Below are positions 22,263 to 33,379 of a stretch of DNA of 64,000 bases, piece by piece. The stretch lies in contig CM077600.1 of assembly GCA_039654915.1 (NCBI GenBank), positions 77,385,992 through 77,449,991 of the forward strand. Direction: 5' to 3'. Under the pieces are notes generated by a model. It was not told the DNA's origin and made no database searches. It saw only the letters and a program-made list of their open reading frames with translations. This DNA is from Aquilaria yunnanensis (Eukaryota > Streptophyta > Magnoliopsida > Malvales > Thymelaeaceae). Both the position numbers and the translations under genes were made by a program. Every line of letters begins with the position of its first letter. Position 1 is the first letter of the stretch.

Positions 22263-22961
22263 AGTGACAGCCGAAGGACTATCACCCTCAAGATCTCCTA
22301 ATTGGCTAACTTGACATCACCCTCGGTAGAAACTTAGCCCTGACCTCAGGGAATTCACCACACCAGCCTAAAAAATTAACATAACCAACTTTGACAAAGG
22401 TGTCTTCACCACCGTCGGATTTGCAAATCTACCGATCCATCATCCTTGACGGAGGACAAGTCTCCCAAAGGTGTCCTACTCTTCCGAAGGGCTTTCCTCG
22501 ATAGCCCTCAGGAAGGAAATCTCTGCCCGAAGGGGTCTTATGGAGGTATGACAAAAATGGTTAAGGAGCCTCTGACAAAGAGACCTCGCACACACTGCTT
22601 CCCTCTAGCCAGAGCGGCCTATGGCCAGCTGGAGGTACCTGCCTCCGAAGGTACGGATCATATCTGACCGAACACGTGTCATGATCTGGACAGGTTGTAT
22701 CAAACGGCCTCCTCCCTCCATCCTTTTGTAAATACTTAGAATGGGCCTTGGTAAGAACATTTGGGACTCTCTCTTTTCCCTACTCTCTGCTCTTTGCTAC
22801 TACTCTTACAAATACTAACTTGGGCGTTGGAGGCTTCTCCCCTGGAAACACACTCCGGGACGCCCCTAACCCTTGTTCTTCAAAATCTTACAAATACCTT
22901 CACACTAGAAGTGTCTCTTTCGGGCTAGCATGTCATACAATAGGGATGATGCCAAACATCA
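22263..22961 (+). mobile_element. 5' LTR of Tat T2 (about 0.7 kb)
   Basis: It begins near 22263 (GTGACAGCCGAAGG), homologous to the T1 LTR start, and ends CATCA before the primer-site motif. Ends are approximate because the 3' LTR is absent. Frames such as 22446-22667 and 22748-23038 lie inside the LTR and are not taken as genes. Confidence 0.7.
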
Positions 22962-22984
22962 TTTGGTGCCATCTGTGGGAACCC
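22962..22984 (+). other. Primer-binding-site region of Tat T2
   Basis: TGGTGCCATCTGTGGGAAC closely matches the TGGCGCCGTCTGTGGGAA motif conserved after the 5' LTR of Tat-type elements. I did not determine the tRNA. Confidence 0.75.
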
Positions 22985-23119
22985 ATTCTCAGGTCACCGT
23001 TGTTGAGACCTAACGTTCTAAAGACAAAGGACTACTGAAGTCCCAGTCTGCGCCAGAAGCTCAAACAACGATTGAACAGCGTGCAGTAGAGACTTCATTG
23101 CCTGAGGATGAACGTCCTT

Positions 23120-24560
23120 TAACAGTCACGATGAGCTTTTTGTAAGATTTTTATCTCTCTATTATGGCTGAGATGACCCAGCAGCTCGACCAAAGGTGGT
23201 CTCAACCACCACCGAGGGGATGGGCATCTTCTTTGGCTACCCATCGAGAGAAAAGCCCCTAGTCACCTCACCGAAGTTCAGGAAGTGGGGGTTTTCACTA
23301 CAAGTCCTCAACGGAGAACATACCACCCATGGGACAGCGCACAAGGGGAACAGTGTAAAAAAAGCCTAGAACTTCACACCATTGAAGTCCATCCCTAGAT
23401 GGGAAGTCCCACTTCCCCCGCCGCCGAAGTTATTCTTCAACAAGGAGACATTCCTCTCCGTTGCTAGTGACTACTAGGCAACGAGGAGAAGATAGTACTA
23501 CCATCCTCATGGATAGAATCCTAGAGAGGTTGAAGAAGGTCAAAAAACAGGTTTCTCGAAAACTTGTCTGGTCAAGGTTGTCGGAGAGCTTCACCATAGA
23601 AGAGTCACCCTTCATTCGTGCAATAGTAGAGGCACCTATGCCAAGTGACTTTTGAGTACCACGCTTGGAGACATATGATGGACGCAGTGACCCCCAAGTG
23701 CACCTGAAAAAATATAGGCATAACATGGTGTTGCATGGTGTTGATGATGCCACCCTTTGCAAGTGCTTTAAGGTCACCTTGTCAGGGCCAGCAACTAGGT
23801 GGTATAACTCCTTGCCCCCAAAACCATAATGGGTTTCTAGGAGTTATCCACCACATTCACCTAGCAGTTCATTGGAAGCAGGCCGATGGTGAAGATGCCC
23901 GTCCAAATGTTTGACAAAGCCCAAATGAATGGGGAAACCATTCGGAACTATGTCGAAAGGTTCAATAGAGAAGCCCTCGATGTGCCCGACTTTTGCGCCA
24001 AAATTAGCATCCTTGCCATGATCAGGGGACTTAGGAGAGACTCACAACTTTTCCATGAGTTCTCCAAAGATCACCCCGACACCCTCAAAGAATTCTACCA
24101 AAGGGTTGAGCAGCACATGACAGCCGAAGAGCTGAGGATGGGAGGGCTGAAGTCTGACCATAACCATTTAGAGGGTCAAAGTCACCAATCTCGGTATCAC
24201 ACCGAGGGCGGGGGAAGACCTCAGAAAAAAAGGAGGAAGAGGGCAATGTCATTCACTCCCTTGAACATCACAAGAACAAACATACTGATGGACATGGAAA
24301 AGTAAGGAACCTCGATCAAACATCCGTAGGCGATGACCTCGAAAAACAAAAAGAACATTAAGAAGTTCTGTCAGTTCCATCGGGACCACAGGCATGATAC
24401 CGTGGATTGCTTCCCGCTGAGGAAGTACATCGAAACTTTAATCAAGTAGGGGCAACTTTGGCGTTACTTGTGGATGCCATCACCAAAAACCCGAGACTGA
24501 AGGGAAGAAGAGAGAAAAAGGGAAGATGAGGACTACGATTTTGACCAACGTCAGAACCGA
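23120..24560 (+). pseudogene. Tat T2 gag
   Basis: It reads from a start region at 23130 (AEMTQQLDQRWS) through FIRAIVEAPMPSDF, LETYDGRSDPQVHLKKY and LSGPATRWYNSLPPK, then the open stretch 23886-24305 with DKAQMNGETIRNYVERFNRE. It ends with the Tat-type zinc finger FCQFHRDHRHDTVDCFPL near 24370. These are the usual blocks of Tat gag. Stops at 23653-23655 and 24303-24305 and frame changes break it. Confidence 0.75.
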
Positions 24561-24593
24561 AGTCCCAAAAAGCAACCACCACCTCCGACAAAA

Positions 24594-25163
24594 ATGATCC
24601 AGACAATCACCACTGGAATACCCTTGACCAAGAGGAAAAGTAAAGTCCGGGAAATCTTGATGATGGAATTTGGAAATCCAGTGAACAAGCTTTTCAGAAT
24701 GATGGGGTCTACCGTGAAGTTCCCTTATGATGACCCCCTCCTAATCATGGCAAGGATAGGGAGCTGGGACATCAAAAGAGTGCTCATCGATGATGGTTCC
24801 AATGCTGACATTTTGTTCTCTCATTTGTTGCCGTACTTGGGCATTTCCAAGGGTGATCTTACATCCGTTACTTCTCCTACGTTCGGCGTAAGTCTTTCCA
24901 AACTCCCTGTGCTCAGGTGGACCAATTTGCCCTTGATGCTAAAGGGAACCTTGGTTCAGACCAAGGAAGAGCTCTTTGGTTCAACCATGATGAGGTTCAT
25001 CACCATAAACATCCCTTCTTCATACAACACCATACTCAGAAGGCAGACACAAGGTAATCTTCACATTTTCCCAGATGTGAAACACCTAACAGTCACATTC
25101 GACACAAAGGAAGGGGACACGGAAATATTCATCGATCAAGCTAAAGTGAGGAAGTTTTCATGA
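24594..25163 (+). pseudogene. Tat T2 protease region
   Basis: VKFPYDDPLLIMARIGSWDI and VLIDDGSNADILFSHLLPYL form the aspartic-protease start. The usual D-T/S-G active site reads DDGS here, so the catalytic motif is altered. MRFITINIPSSYNTILRRQT matches the end of Tat proteases. The segment is open for 189 codons and lies just before the reverse transcriptase. Confidence 0.75.
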
Positions 25164-25339
25164 AGGCAAGATAGAGCCCAATGGAAGTTCATGCACAAAC
25201 TTCAGGAGAGAAAAGCATGGTTTGTGAGGAGGCAAAAGAAGGGGAAAAAAGTAACTTTGAAAAAATAAAAATCAAGCATGTAGAGCTTGTCCAGGGCCGA
25301 AGTACCCGAGTAGGGAAAAAACTGGCCTAAGGTGACAAG

Positions 25340-26310
25340 GAAAAGTTTGTATCCCTTCTATTAATGAACAAAGATCTGTTTGCTTACTCTCCAAATGATA
25401 TACCCAGGGTAGACCCTGGTATAATTCAACATTGTCTTAAAGTATGCCCAGAGGTGAAACTTGTTCGACAGAAAGGGCATAGCCTCTCGATGCAAAAGAA
25501 CAAATTCATTAAAATTGAAGTCCAATGGTTAATGGAGGCGAGCATAAAAAGGGAGGTCAAGTACCCCGAATAGCTCAACAATGTTGTTGTTCCAACGAAG
25601 GAGGGGAGTGATAAACTCTGAATGTGATTGACTTCCGAAACATAAATGATGCCTGTCCAAAGGGCTCATATCCTTTGCCACCAATAGACCAATCCACTAT
25701 CGAATACATCCTGCTTAGCTTCATCGATGCCCTTGGCAGATATCATCAAATTCAAATGAATCCCGAAGATGAGGAAAAAATCACCTTCATTACCGAAGTT
25801 GGTACCTACTATTATGTCAGAATGCCCTTTAGCCTTAAAAACATAGGAGCAACATACCAAAGGCTGATGAACACGGTATTCAGCTTCCAAATTGGGAGAA
25901 GTATGGAAGTATATGTCGATGATATGATAGTTAAGAGCAAACAGTCTAGTAGTCATATCGTGGACTTGGAGGAAACATTCCACCAACTTCGAGAATTTAG
26001 AATCCGTCCTAACCCCAAGAAGTGTGTGTTTGGGGTGACTGTTGGCAAATTCCTTGGGTTTATGGTGATTGAAAGAGGTATCGATGCCAACCCAAAAAAT
26101 GTTAAGGGCCTGCTAGGATGTGCAAAGGCTTATAGGAAGAATCATGGCCCTTAGAAGATTCATCTCCAGATACAGGGATCAGTGCCGACCGTTCTTTAAA
26201 GTGCTCACCAAAGGAGCAAAGAATAAAGGCAACTTTGGTTCCAAGGAACACCCTTGGAATGAAGATTGCCAAAAAACTTAGGATGAACTCAAGAGCTACT
26301 TAACCTATCT
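25340..26310 (+). pseudogene. Tat T2 reverse transcriptase
   Basis: NKDLFAYSPNDIPRVDPGII begins the N-terminal block. The core has INDACPKGSYPLPPIDQS, FIDALGRYHQIQMNPEDEEK, YYYVRMPFSLKNIGATYQRL and the catalytic YVDDMIVKSK (about 25910-25940), then the connection region KFLGFMVIERGIDANPKNVK. Stops at 25571-25573, 25618-25620 and 26152-26154 break the frame. Confidence 0.85.
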
Positions 26311-26311
26311 G

Positions 26312-26735
26312 TTGACACTTCAGCAACCGCTGGAAGGAGAACCTCTCATCCTCTACTTCGCCGTAACTGAAAAGGCAGTAAGTTTAGTACTCATAGAGGA
26401 AGAGGGAGCAAAACAGTGGCCAACATACTGTGTGAGCAAGTCCTTGCATGGGGCTGAGGTTAAGTACCCTCTCCTGCAAAAGGCCATCTATGCTCTAGTG
26501 TTGGCAAGCAGGAGGTTATGGCCTTACTTCCAAGGACATCCTATCACTGTTCGAAGTAACTTACCTCTTAGGGATGTCATGAGGAAGGTAGATCACTCTG
26601 GAAGATTGTCAAAGTGGTGCATCGAGCTCGGTGAATATGACATCACCTATGAGCCAAGAAGGGCAATAAAAGCCCAAGCATTGGTGGATTTCATCGCCAA
26701 AGTACCAAAAACTGAAGATACTCTAGAGGACCCCA
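26312..26735 (+). pseudogene. Tat T2 RNase H (connection type)
   Basis: LILYFAVTEKAVSLVLIEEE, VKYPLLQKAIYALVLASRRL, LSKWCIELGEYDITYEPRRA and KAQALVDFIAKV are the blocks that follow reverse transcriptase in Tat elements. This part is open and continuous with the next domain. Confidence 0.75.
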
Positions 26736-26739
26736 GTAG

Positions 26740-27100
26740 TGATGAACCTAAGTGGACACTATTTGTCGATGGTGTCTCCGATTCTAAACATCAAGGAGGC
26801 AGAGTAATTCTGTGGGGACCCGAAGGTATGGAAGCTTCAAAGTCCATCAAGTACAGTTTCAACGTCACTAATAATGTCACTAAATATGAAGCCCTCATAG
26901 TAGGCTTCTGGTTGGAAAAAAGAGTTGGTGTGAGAAATTTGAAGGCGCACAGCGATTCTCAGCTAGTGGTCCGACTAATGGTGGGGGACTACGGGGTAAA
27001 AGACCTACACTTGGCAAAGTACCATGATCTCACAAAAAGGCTCATCCAAGATTTGACAGGGTACAGATAGAAAATGTACCTCTATGAGATAATATGGAAG
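26740..27100 (+). pseudogene. Tat T2 archaeal-type RNase H (second RNase H)
   Basis: WTLFVDGVSDSKHQGG supplies the first Asp, TKYEALIVGFWLEKRVGVR the Glu and HSDSQLVVRLM the next Asp, the arrangement of the extra RNase H that marks Tat-lineage elements. It ends at a stop at 27068-27070, followed by EADTLAKSKES, the usual NADALAKLAS-like block. Confidence 0.8.
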
Positions 27101-28380
27101 CGGATACTTTGGCCAAATCAAAGGAGTCCACCAAAGTGATGTATCAGCTAAGCATAGTAATAATGTCCATAGCAACCTCGGGTAGGGGATGGAAAGATCC
27201 TATCAAGAAATATCTCGCAACTTCAAAACTTCCCAAAGACCCTCTTGAAGCTGTAAAGGTGCGAAAGCACTCAGGTAGATACTTCCTGATCGGGGAGGAG
27301 TTGTAACGACAAGGATACGCAAATCTGCTACAAAGGTGTGTCAGCAAAGAGGACATTGAGATAGTTCTCAAATAAGTCCATGAGAGGGCATGCGGTTCTC
27401 ACATCGAGAATGATGCCCTTCCCAGGGTGCTACTTTGACAAGGATATTTTTGGACTACCTTAAGGAAGGATGCGAGGCAGTTTGTCCAGAAATGCGACAA
27501 ATGCCAGAGACATACACCCATCTAAAGAGTACCCTCAGAAGTAATAACTTCGGCAAACTATCTTTGCCCCTTCGCCATTTGGGGTATTGACCACATTGGG
27601 CCTTTCCCAATAGCTCTAGGAGGAGTAAAGTTCTGCACAGTCGCAGTAGACTATTTCACCAAGTGGATTGAGGCAGAGCCTTTGGCAGTAATTTCAGCAA
27701 AGGACATATAGAGATTTGTCTGGAAGAACATCATATGTAGATTTGGCGTGCTGAGGGTGAGAATAGCTGATAATAGTTCCCAGTTCATTGACAAAGGTTT
27801 TCAGGAATTTGCATCTGACCTTGGGATAAAATTGTACTTCGTCCCAGTTGCCCATCCTTAGAGCAATGGACAAGTTGAAGTGTCCATTAGAACAATAAAG
27901 GATGGTATGAGGAAGAGGTTGAAGGAAGCAAATGGAAAATGGCTAGGAGAGCTACCGAGCATGCTGTGGAATTACCGAACAACTCCCAAGAGGGCCACAG
28001 GTATGAAACCCTTTTCACTTGTGTTTGACATAAAGGCCATCATCCCTGTCGAGGTCGTGCAACCATCTATCGAGTACTAGTATTTGACGAAGAAGGGAAC
28101 AACCTCAATTTAAGGACCAAGTTAGATATGATTGATGAGCATCGAGAGATGTCCAAACTCAGAAGAAAAGCTTTTCAATAGAGAGTAGCCATTACTGCGA
28201 ACTTGCATGTTAAGTTCAAAAGGATAAAAAAAGTAGACCTTGTTCTTTGAAAGGCTGAACTGCAATCCCGAAGATCAACTCATGGCATACTTCAAGCAAA
28301 TTGGGAAGGACCTCATTTGGTCCTCGAGGAAGTTCGGCCAGGAGTTTATAAGCTTGGAAATACTGAAGGAGAAAAGCTAA
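27100..28380 (+). pseudogene. Tat T2 integrase
   Basis: It runs from the pre-integrase region (SGRYFLIGEEL; QKCDKCQRHTPI zinc part) to the core: WGIDHIGPFPIALGG, VAVDYFTKWIEAEPL, IADNSSQFIDKGFQEFASDL, and SNGQVEVSIRTIKDGMRKRL with the catalytic Glu. WNYRTTPKRATGMKPFSLVF follows. Stops at 27304-27306, about 27523, about 27708, about 27859 and 28078-28080 break it. Confidence 0.8.
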
Positions 28381-28439
28381 AAAACACATGGCATTCAGAT
28401 TCTTTGAAAAAATTCTACACTTAGAAAAAATTTTTAGGG

Positions 28440-28631
28440 AAAAAACTATGCAGAATATGCCGAAGGAGACGAACTGAATGTGGTTGCTCCCAAAAGTGCA
28501 TAAGTAGTAATGTACAAGTTTTGCCGAAGGTGTTTAACAGAATATGGTTGAGCCCAAAGGTACTTAACTATATCTGCACGAAGCAAGTTTTGCCGAAGGT
28601 GTTTAACCAAATATGATTGATCCTAAAGGAC
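28440..28631 (+). repeat. Degenerate tandem repeat in the 3' region of Tat T2
   Basis: The core GCCGAAGG recurs at 28459, 28523 and 28592. The last two units (caagttttgccgaaggtg..., starting at 28515 and 28584) are close copies 69 bp apart, each followed by a (g/t)cc(c/t)aaagg block. Bases 28381-28440 hold no gene. Confidence 0.75.
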
Positions 28632-30049
28632 TATTGGCTTTCGGGAGCCAAACAGCGCAGCGGAATTTAACCGAAACCTTCCAGGATCCAAGTGAAACGG
28701 GGTAAACCAGGTGTTCAAAAATTTTCATACCTAATTTTCAGTTGAGATCTCTCACTCAACTGTTGAGTCGAATCACAAAACCTGAACAGTTGACGTGTTC
28801 AGGCAATCTATGGTATCCACATGAGCCTCTCGGGGTCACCACGCTTCCGCCACCTCCTGGCAGATGCGTTTCTCTTGTGCTCGCGGTGCTAGCTTGCGTC
28901 CTCCAAGGAATTGCAGGAGAAGAGTGCGGCTGTCCTTTTGGGAGGCTAGGGCAAGGAGACCTGCGAATTTCTCACTAAAAGTTGTATTTATAGTGAGACT
29001 CAACTTCCAGGCCTAATGGGTTTCAAAGCCCTAATCCAATTAGGCTTTAATTTCGGGCCTAATAATGGCTCAACTCTTGGGCCCATTATTAATACGAAAT
29101 TAAAGTGAAACCATAACCCAAATAATTAGCCCATGCACTTTAATGATCCAAATAGCTCTATGTGTGCGACCCAATAGGCTCTTGCCACGTTGGCAATGAT
29201 CATAAATCCCATTTACGATCATAAGCAATGAGCGGTGTCCAGCAACACATCATTGCTACCCAAGTGACAAGATTGTCGGTGATTCGACTAAACCTTTATG
29301 ATCATCACCAATATATGCCATTGTCCCTTTGTCCAAGATATCAAGACTAAGCACAAGACATGGAATGTGTCACTCTCGTATAGCCCAATCTTTGGTTTCT
29401 TGATTACCGAGTAGACTAACTTAAGCTGATGACATTGATATCGTATATCAACTCATCTGAGCATGGCCATGCATTTTCTAAGTCTCACTCTATCAAGGGG
29501 CCCAAAGATATCACCTCCCGTTACATAGGAGGGAAAAATCCCATCTTGATCATACAAATCCCTCTGCATGATATGTGACATACCCAATGACCTCCTTCAA
29601 GTTCACTTAGTTACGAGCAACAAAGGAAAGTATCAAAGTATATGACTCACATGTAGGGAGCCTTGATGATCTTAGGTCGAAGGACTACATATACCATGAT
29701 CACTATGAGAATCACTTATGACACTCATATAACGATCCATGAAGTGTTCTCATGGTGGGTCCGTCTAGTACACAAGTTCTCCAACTTGTACCCATATGTA
29801 GACTATATATCTCATATTAGTCTCCACATATGCTAGTTGTTATGTATTATTGTAACTCGTTCCATAATAATACTAGACTAGGGATGTTTAAGAATATCAT
29901 TATTCTACGGTTACAATTATGTTTATTACGTTACGCAGAAACAAGACAATAAACATAATTGCTGGATTAATGCCTTAATAAAATATCATGACTCAATGTG
30001 CAAAAAATACAATCATCTCATGATTGGCTTTTTGGGCACAACATTAACA
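28632..30049 (-). mobile_element. Copia-F 3' LTR (1418 bp)
   Basis: It matches the solo LTR at 62011-63386 and the LTR at 55874-57263. The minus-strand start TGTTAATGTTG lies at 30049; the far end is mutated (TATTGG instead of TGTTGG at 28632). A TATA-type motif (ctataaatac, minus) lies near 28985. Confidence 0.85.
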
Positions 30050-30060
30050 ATCTCCCACTT
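30050..30060 (-). other. Polypurine tract of minus-strand Copia-F
   Basis: The minus strand reads AAGTGGGAGAT immediately before the LTR start, the usual copia tract. Confidence 0.8.
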
Positions 30061-30061
30061 G

Positions 30062-30790
30062 CACTAAAAGCCAATCATCCATGTATCTAATACTGATGGA
30101 CCTAGAATGGCTATCATGCTTTTGCTGCGTAAGGGGCTTTGTCAATGGATCAGCAATTTTGCTGTCTGTCGAAGTCCTGCTTATCCTTACATCACCACTC
30201 TCGATGATCTCCCTGATGAGATGATTGTGTCGGAGTATGTGTTTGGATCGCTGGCGAGATCGAGGTTCCTTAGCCTGTGCGATTACTCCATTGTTGTCAC
30301 AATACAGCTCTATCAGGTTGGCAATGCTTGGAACCACTCCAAGTTCAGTGATGAACTTCTTGATCCAAACTGCCTCATTAGTGGCATCAGAGGCGGCAAT
30401 GTCCTCAGATTCTGTTGTAGAGTCAGTACTGTCTCTTGCTTTGAACTCTTCCAGCTCACAGCACCACCACCAATACAAAACACATAACTAGATTGCGATC
30501 TAAAATCATCCTTATCGGATTGGAAGCTTGCATCGGTGTAACCCCTTACAACGAGCTCATGTTCACCTCCAAAGACCAAGAATGCATCCTTAGTCCTTCG
30601 TAAGTACTTAAGGATGTTCTTAACAGCTGTCTAGTGACTCTCACCAGGGTTTGATTGGTACCTACTCGTCATGCTCAAAGCATATGAGACATCGAGACGA
30701 GTACATATCTTGGCATACATGATATATCCAATTGCTGGGGCATATGGAATCTTACTCATGCACTCTCTCTCCTTGGGTGTACTCGGACAC
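30062..30790 (-). pseudogene. Copia-F RNase H (minus copy)
   Basis: Minus-strand frames show VRGYTDASFQSDKDDFRSQ (first Asp), SKQETV, a frame change, then AASDATNEAVWIKKFITELG (Glu-region block), LYCDNNGVIAQAKEPRS (Asp), and IADPLTKPLTQQKH at the end. It lies next to the polypurine tract as expected for the 3' end of copia pol. Frameshifts occur near 30400 and upstream stops are present. Confidence 0.85.
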
Positions 30791-31904
30791 TAAGATCTAG
30801 AAAGAGTGATACCATGTGACATGGGCAAGAATCCTTTCTTGGAATCTTGCATGCTAAACCTCTTTAGCACCTTGTCAATATATGTACTTTGACTTAGGCA
30901 AAGAAGCTTTCTAGACTTATCTCTATAAATCCTGATGCCTAACACATAGGCTGCTTCACCCAAGTCCTTCATAGAGAAACATTTCCCTAGCCAAGTTTTC
31001 ACAGACTATAGCTCAGGAATGTCATTCCCGATGAGTAGTATGTCATCTACATACAACACCAAGAAGAAAATAGCGCTCCCACTAACCTTCTTGTAGACAC
31101 AAGGTTCATCTTCATTTTTGATAAAACCAAACTCTTTGATTACATCATCAAAATGAAGATTCCAACTTCGAGAAGCTTACTTCAGTCTATAAATGGACCT
31201 TTGCAACTTGCACACTTTATTGGCATTCTCAAGAGTGCCAAAACCCTCAGGTTGTGTCATGTACACATCCTCAAGTAGCTTTCCATTTAGGAATGCAGTT
31301 TTGACATCCGTTTTCCATATCTCATAATCATAGTGTGCAGCAATAGCGAACAAAATTTGGATGGATTTAAGCATAGCAACTGGTGAAAAAGTTTCATCAT
31401 AGTCAATACCATGAATTTGCTTGAAACCTTTTGCAACCAATCGTCCCTTAAAGGTAATCACATTACCATCCATGTCAGTTTTCTTCTTGAAAACCCATTT
31501 GCACCCTATGGGTTTTACCCCTTCAGGTGGGTCAACCAAAGTCCATACTTGGTTTTCATACATGGATTCCATCTCGGATTTCAAGGCCACTAGCCACTTC
31601 TCAGAGTCAGGCCCCGACATAGCTTGTTGGTAGGTTGTAGGCTCATCCTGATCCATGAGCATCACATCACCGGTGTGAGTCACGAGAAATCCATATCTCT
31701 CGGGCTCACGCCGAATCCTACCAGACCTACGTCAGCTCTGTGCTACAGGAACAGACTCTTGAACAACATCTTGCGGTGTTTGTTTAGGTTCCATTTCAGG
31801 TTTGGTGTCTCCTTGTTGTTCTTGAATTTCTTCAAGTTCTACTTTCCTCCCACTAGTTCCTTTAGAGATATACTCTTTCTCCAAAAAGACACCAATTCGA
31901 GCAA
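30790..31904 (-). pseudogene. Copia-F reverse transcriptase and integrase C-terminal linker (minus copy)
   Basis: The open block 31177-31683 has WLVALKSEMESMYENQVWTL, GCKWVFKKKTDMDGN, DYDETFSPVAMLKSIQILFA and DVKTAFLNGKLLEDVYM. A stop replaces Gln in the YGLKQ-type motif at about 31177. The catalytic YVDD region lies near 31045. Bases 31690-31904 carry the charged integrase-RT linker (GRKVELEEIQEQQGDTKPE). Confidence 0.85.
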
Positions 31905-32700
31905 CAGACCTAGGTATATGCATTTATTAGACCTTCAGGTTCTATGAGCTCACAGTAGGTTACATATGTTTTCATATGTGGAGTCCATTGTAACTTTTCT
32001 AATAGGTGAAGTGAAGACCCTTACTGAGAACGTCTAAATTCTAACTCCTTAGTTATGTTGTGCAGATACTAATGCTATAAGACCGGATAACCATAGAGGG
32101 TTGTCATGGTAGTTTGTGGTTGATGCAGGTACCTTGCCTGAGAATCTTTCTAATTCTAGTTTACTTGAGTTCCTTGTTGGTTAAGTAATAATACTAACTA
32201 TGGTCTTCCTTTGGCCATAGAGCTAAGCAGCATGTGGACAAGGACTTTTGTGACTCGCCACTAGGACTCGCATCCAACGTGGGAGTTAGTTCAAGAAGAT
32301 CTTAGTTCAGGCTTGTATATGTAGTACTCCTAGTTGCGTCCATTGTCTATGCTTCAAGGAGTTCTAGACTTTAGTGTTGCTCTTGGGTGAGGGCATTAGC
32401 CTACTTTATGTATGAATGCTCCCACACAATTGTTATGTGTTGTAAATTCACATAAATGTTGATTTTGTATGCTTTGGCTATTTGAACTTGTTTTCTATGG
32501 AAATCTCTTGGCCAAGTCATTGTTTTATGGATTTTGTTAATCCAAGTCAAAGTGTAAAGAGCATGCATTTTGCATATTCTTGGTTAATCAACTAGTATCA
32601 CGGAGTTTGAATCCACACACATATACAGCTAGCCAATTGTAACCACCGTGAGACCAGCTTTCACAGGCTTCCTGGGCAAGTGCCAAAGACGGTTGTGTCA
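31905..32700 (+). mobile_element. 3' LTR of element B, right part
   Basis: It resumes at acctaggtatatgcat, the point at which the left part stops at 22262 (compare 15200 in the 5' LTR), and runs to the LTR end TGTGTCA at 32700. The LTR was split by the T2 and Copia-F block. Confidence 0.8.
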
Positions 32701-33240
32701 TCAAGTGTAAAAAAGTAGCTATTGTAGAGTTCGGCAACCCTGCAAAGCGCCTTACTAGGGGTGACATGTCAAGTGTGAAGTTTCCATATGATGAGACCGT
32801 TGTCATAACCTCCAAGATAGGGAATTGGGATGTTGAAAGAGTTTGATGCAATGACAGGTCTAATGCTAACATTCTATTCACCCATGTCTTGCCGAGTCTG
32901 GTGATACTAACCAAGATGCTAAAGTCAATGTTTTCCCTTGCCTTTGGCATAGGCCCAGTAAAGCTAGTTGTCTTAGGGTAGATCAACTTAGCCTTCATGC
33001 TGAAAGGAAATGCTATTGAAGAGGATGGAGACCTTTATATGTCGACAATGGCGAGGTTTCTCATCATCAACATTCCTTCACCCTATAATTCCATTATCAA
33101 AAGGCAGAACTAGGGAACCTTCACATAAGGATGAATGTGAAGCATCTAACCATCATTTTCAAAGTAGAACAAGGAGACACTGCCATCTTCATTGACCAAG
33201 CCAAGGTTAGAAAGGTTTTCACCAAAGCCCAATAGCCAAC
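32701..33240 (+). pseudogene. Tat T3 protease region
   Basis: VKFPYDETVVITSKIGNWDVERV matches the T2 block at about 24715. The active-site region reads CNDRSNANILF, so the D-T/S-G motif is lost. LIINIPSPYNSIIKRQ near 33060 matches MRFITINIPSSYNTILRRQT of T2. Stops are frequent. Confidence 0.7.
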
Positions 33241-33379
33241 ACCCAAAAGATGTGTGGACACCACGATTGACCCGGACCCAAGGAACTCAAGTAAGCTATC
33301 TACTGAAGATTTGTAAGTTAAGAATGCGGATGTAGAGACCGATGGGCCTAAATTGATTCCAGGTTAATGTACCAAGATT

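Larger units (their letters stand above)
22263..28631 (+). mobile_element. Tat-lineage gypsy element T2, 3'-truncated
   Basis: The order is 5' LTR, primer-site region, gag, protease, reverse transcriptase, RNase H, archaeal-type RNase H and integrase. The second RNase H is the hallmark of the Tat lineage. No 3' LTR is found because a Copia-F element starts at 28632. Confidence 0.8.
28632..31904 (-). mobile_element. Copia-F element, 3' part only, minus strand
   Basis: On the minus strand it reads reverse transcriptase, RNase H, polypurine tract (30050-30060), 3' LTR (30049 to 28632). Homology to the Copia-F copy at 60800-64000 stops at about 31904, where LTR-B resumes. Its 5' half is absent. 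Confidence 0.85.
14616..32700 (+). mobile_element. LTR-B gypsy element with nested Tat T2 and Copia-F
   Basis: The order is: truncated 5' LTR (14616-15993), primer-binding site, decayed gag-pol, polypurine tract (20606-20620), 3' LTR in two parts (20621-22262 and 31905-32700). Removing the 9.6-kb insert gives a 3' LTR of about 2.44 kb, close to the 2483-bp B solo LTR at 38795. Its right end meets Tat T3 sequence, so B probably landed in T3. Confidence 0.75.

Noticed and set aside
22446..23038. Two plus-strand frames (73 and 96 codons) before Tat T2 gag
   Set aside because: They lie inside the T2 LTR and across the primer-site region, so they are not credible genes.
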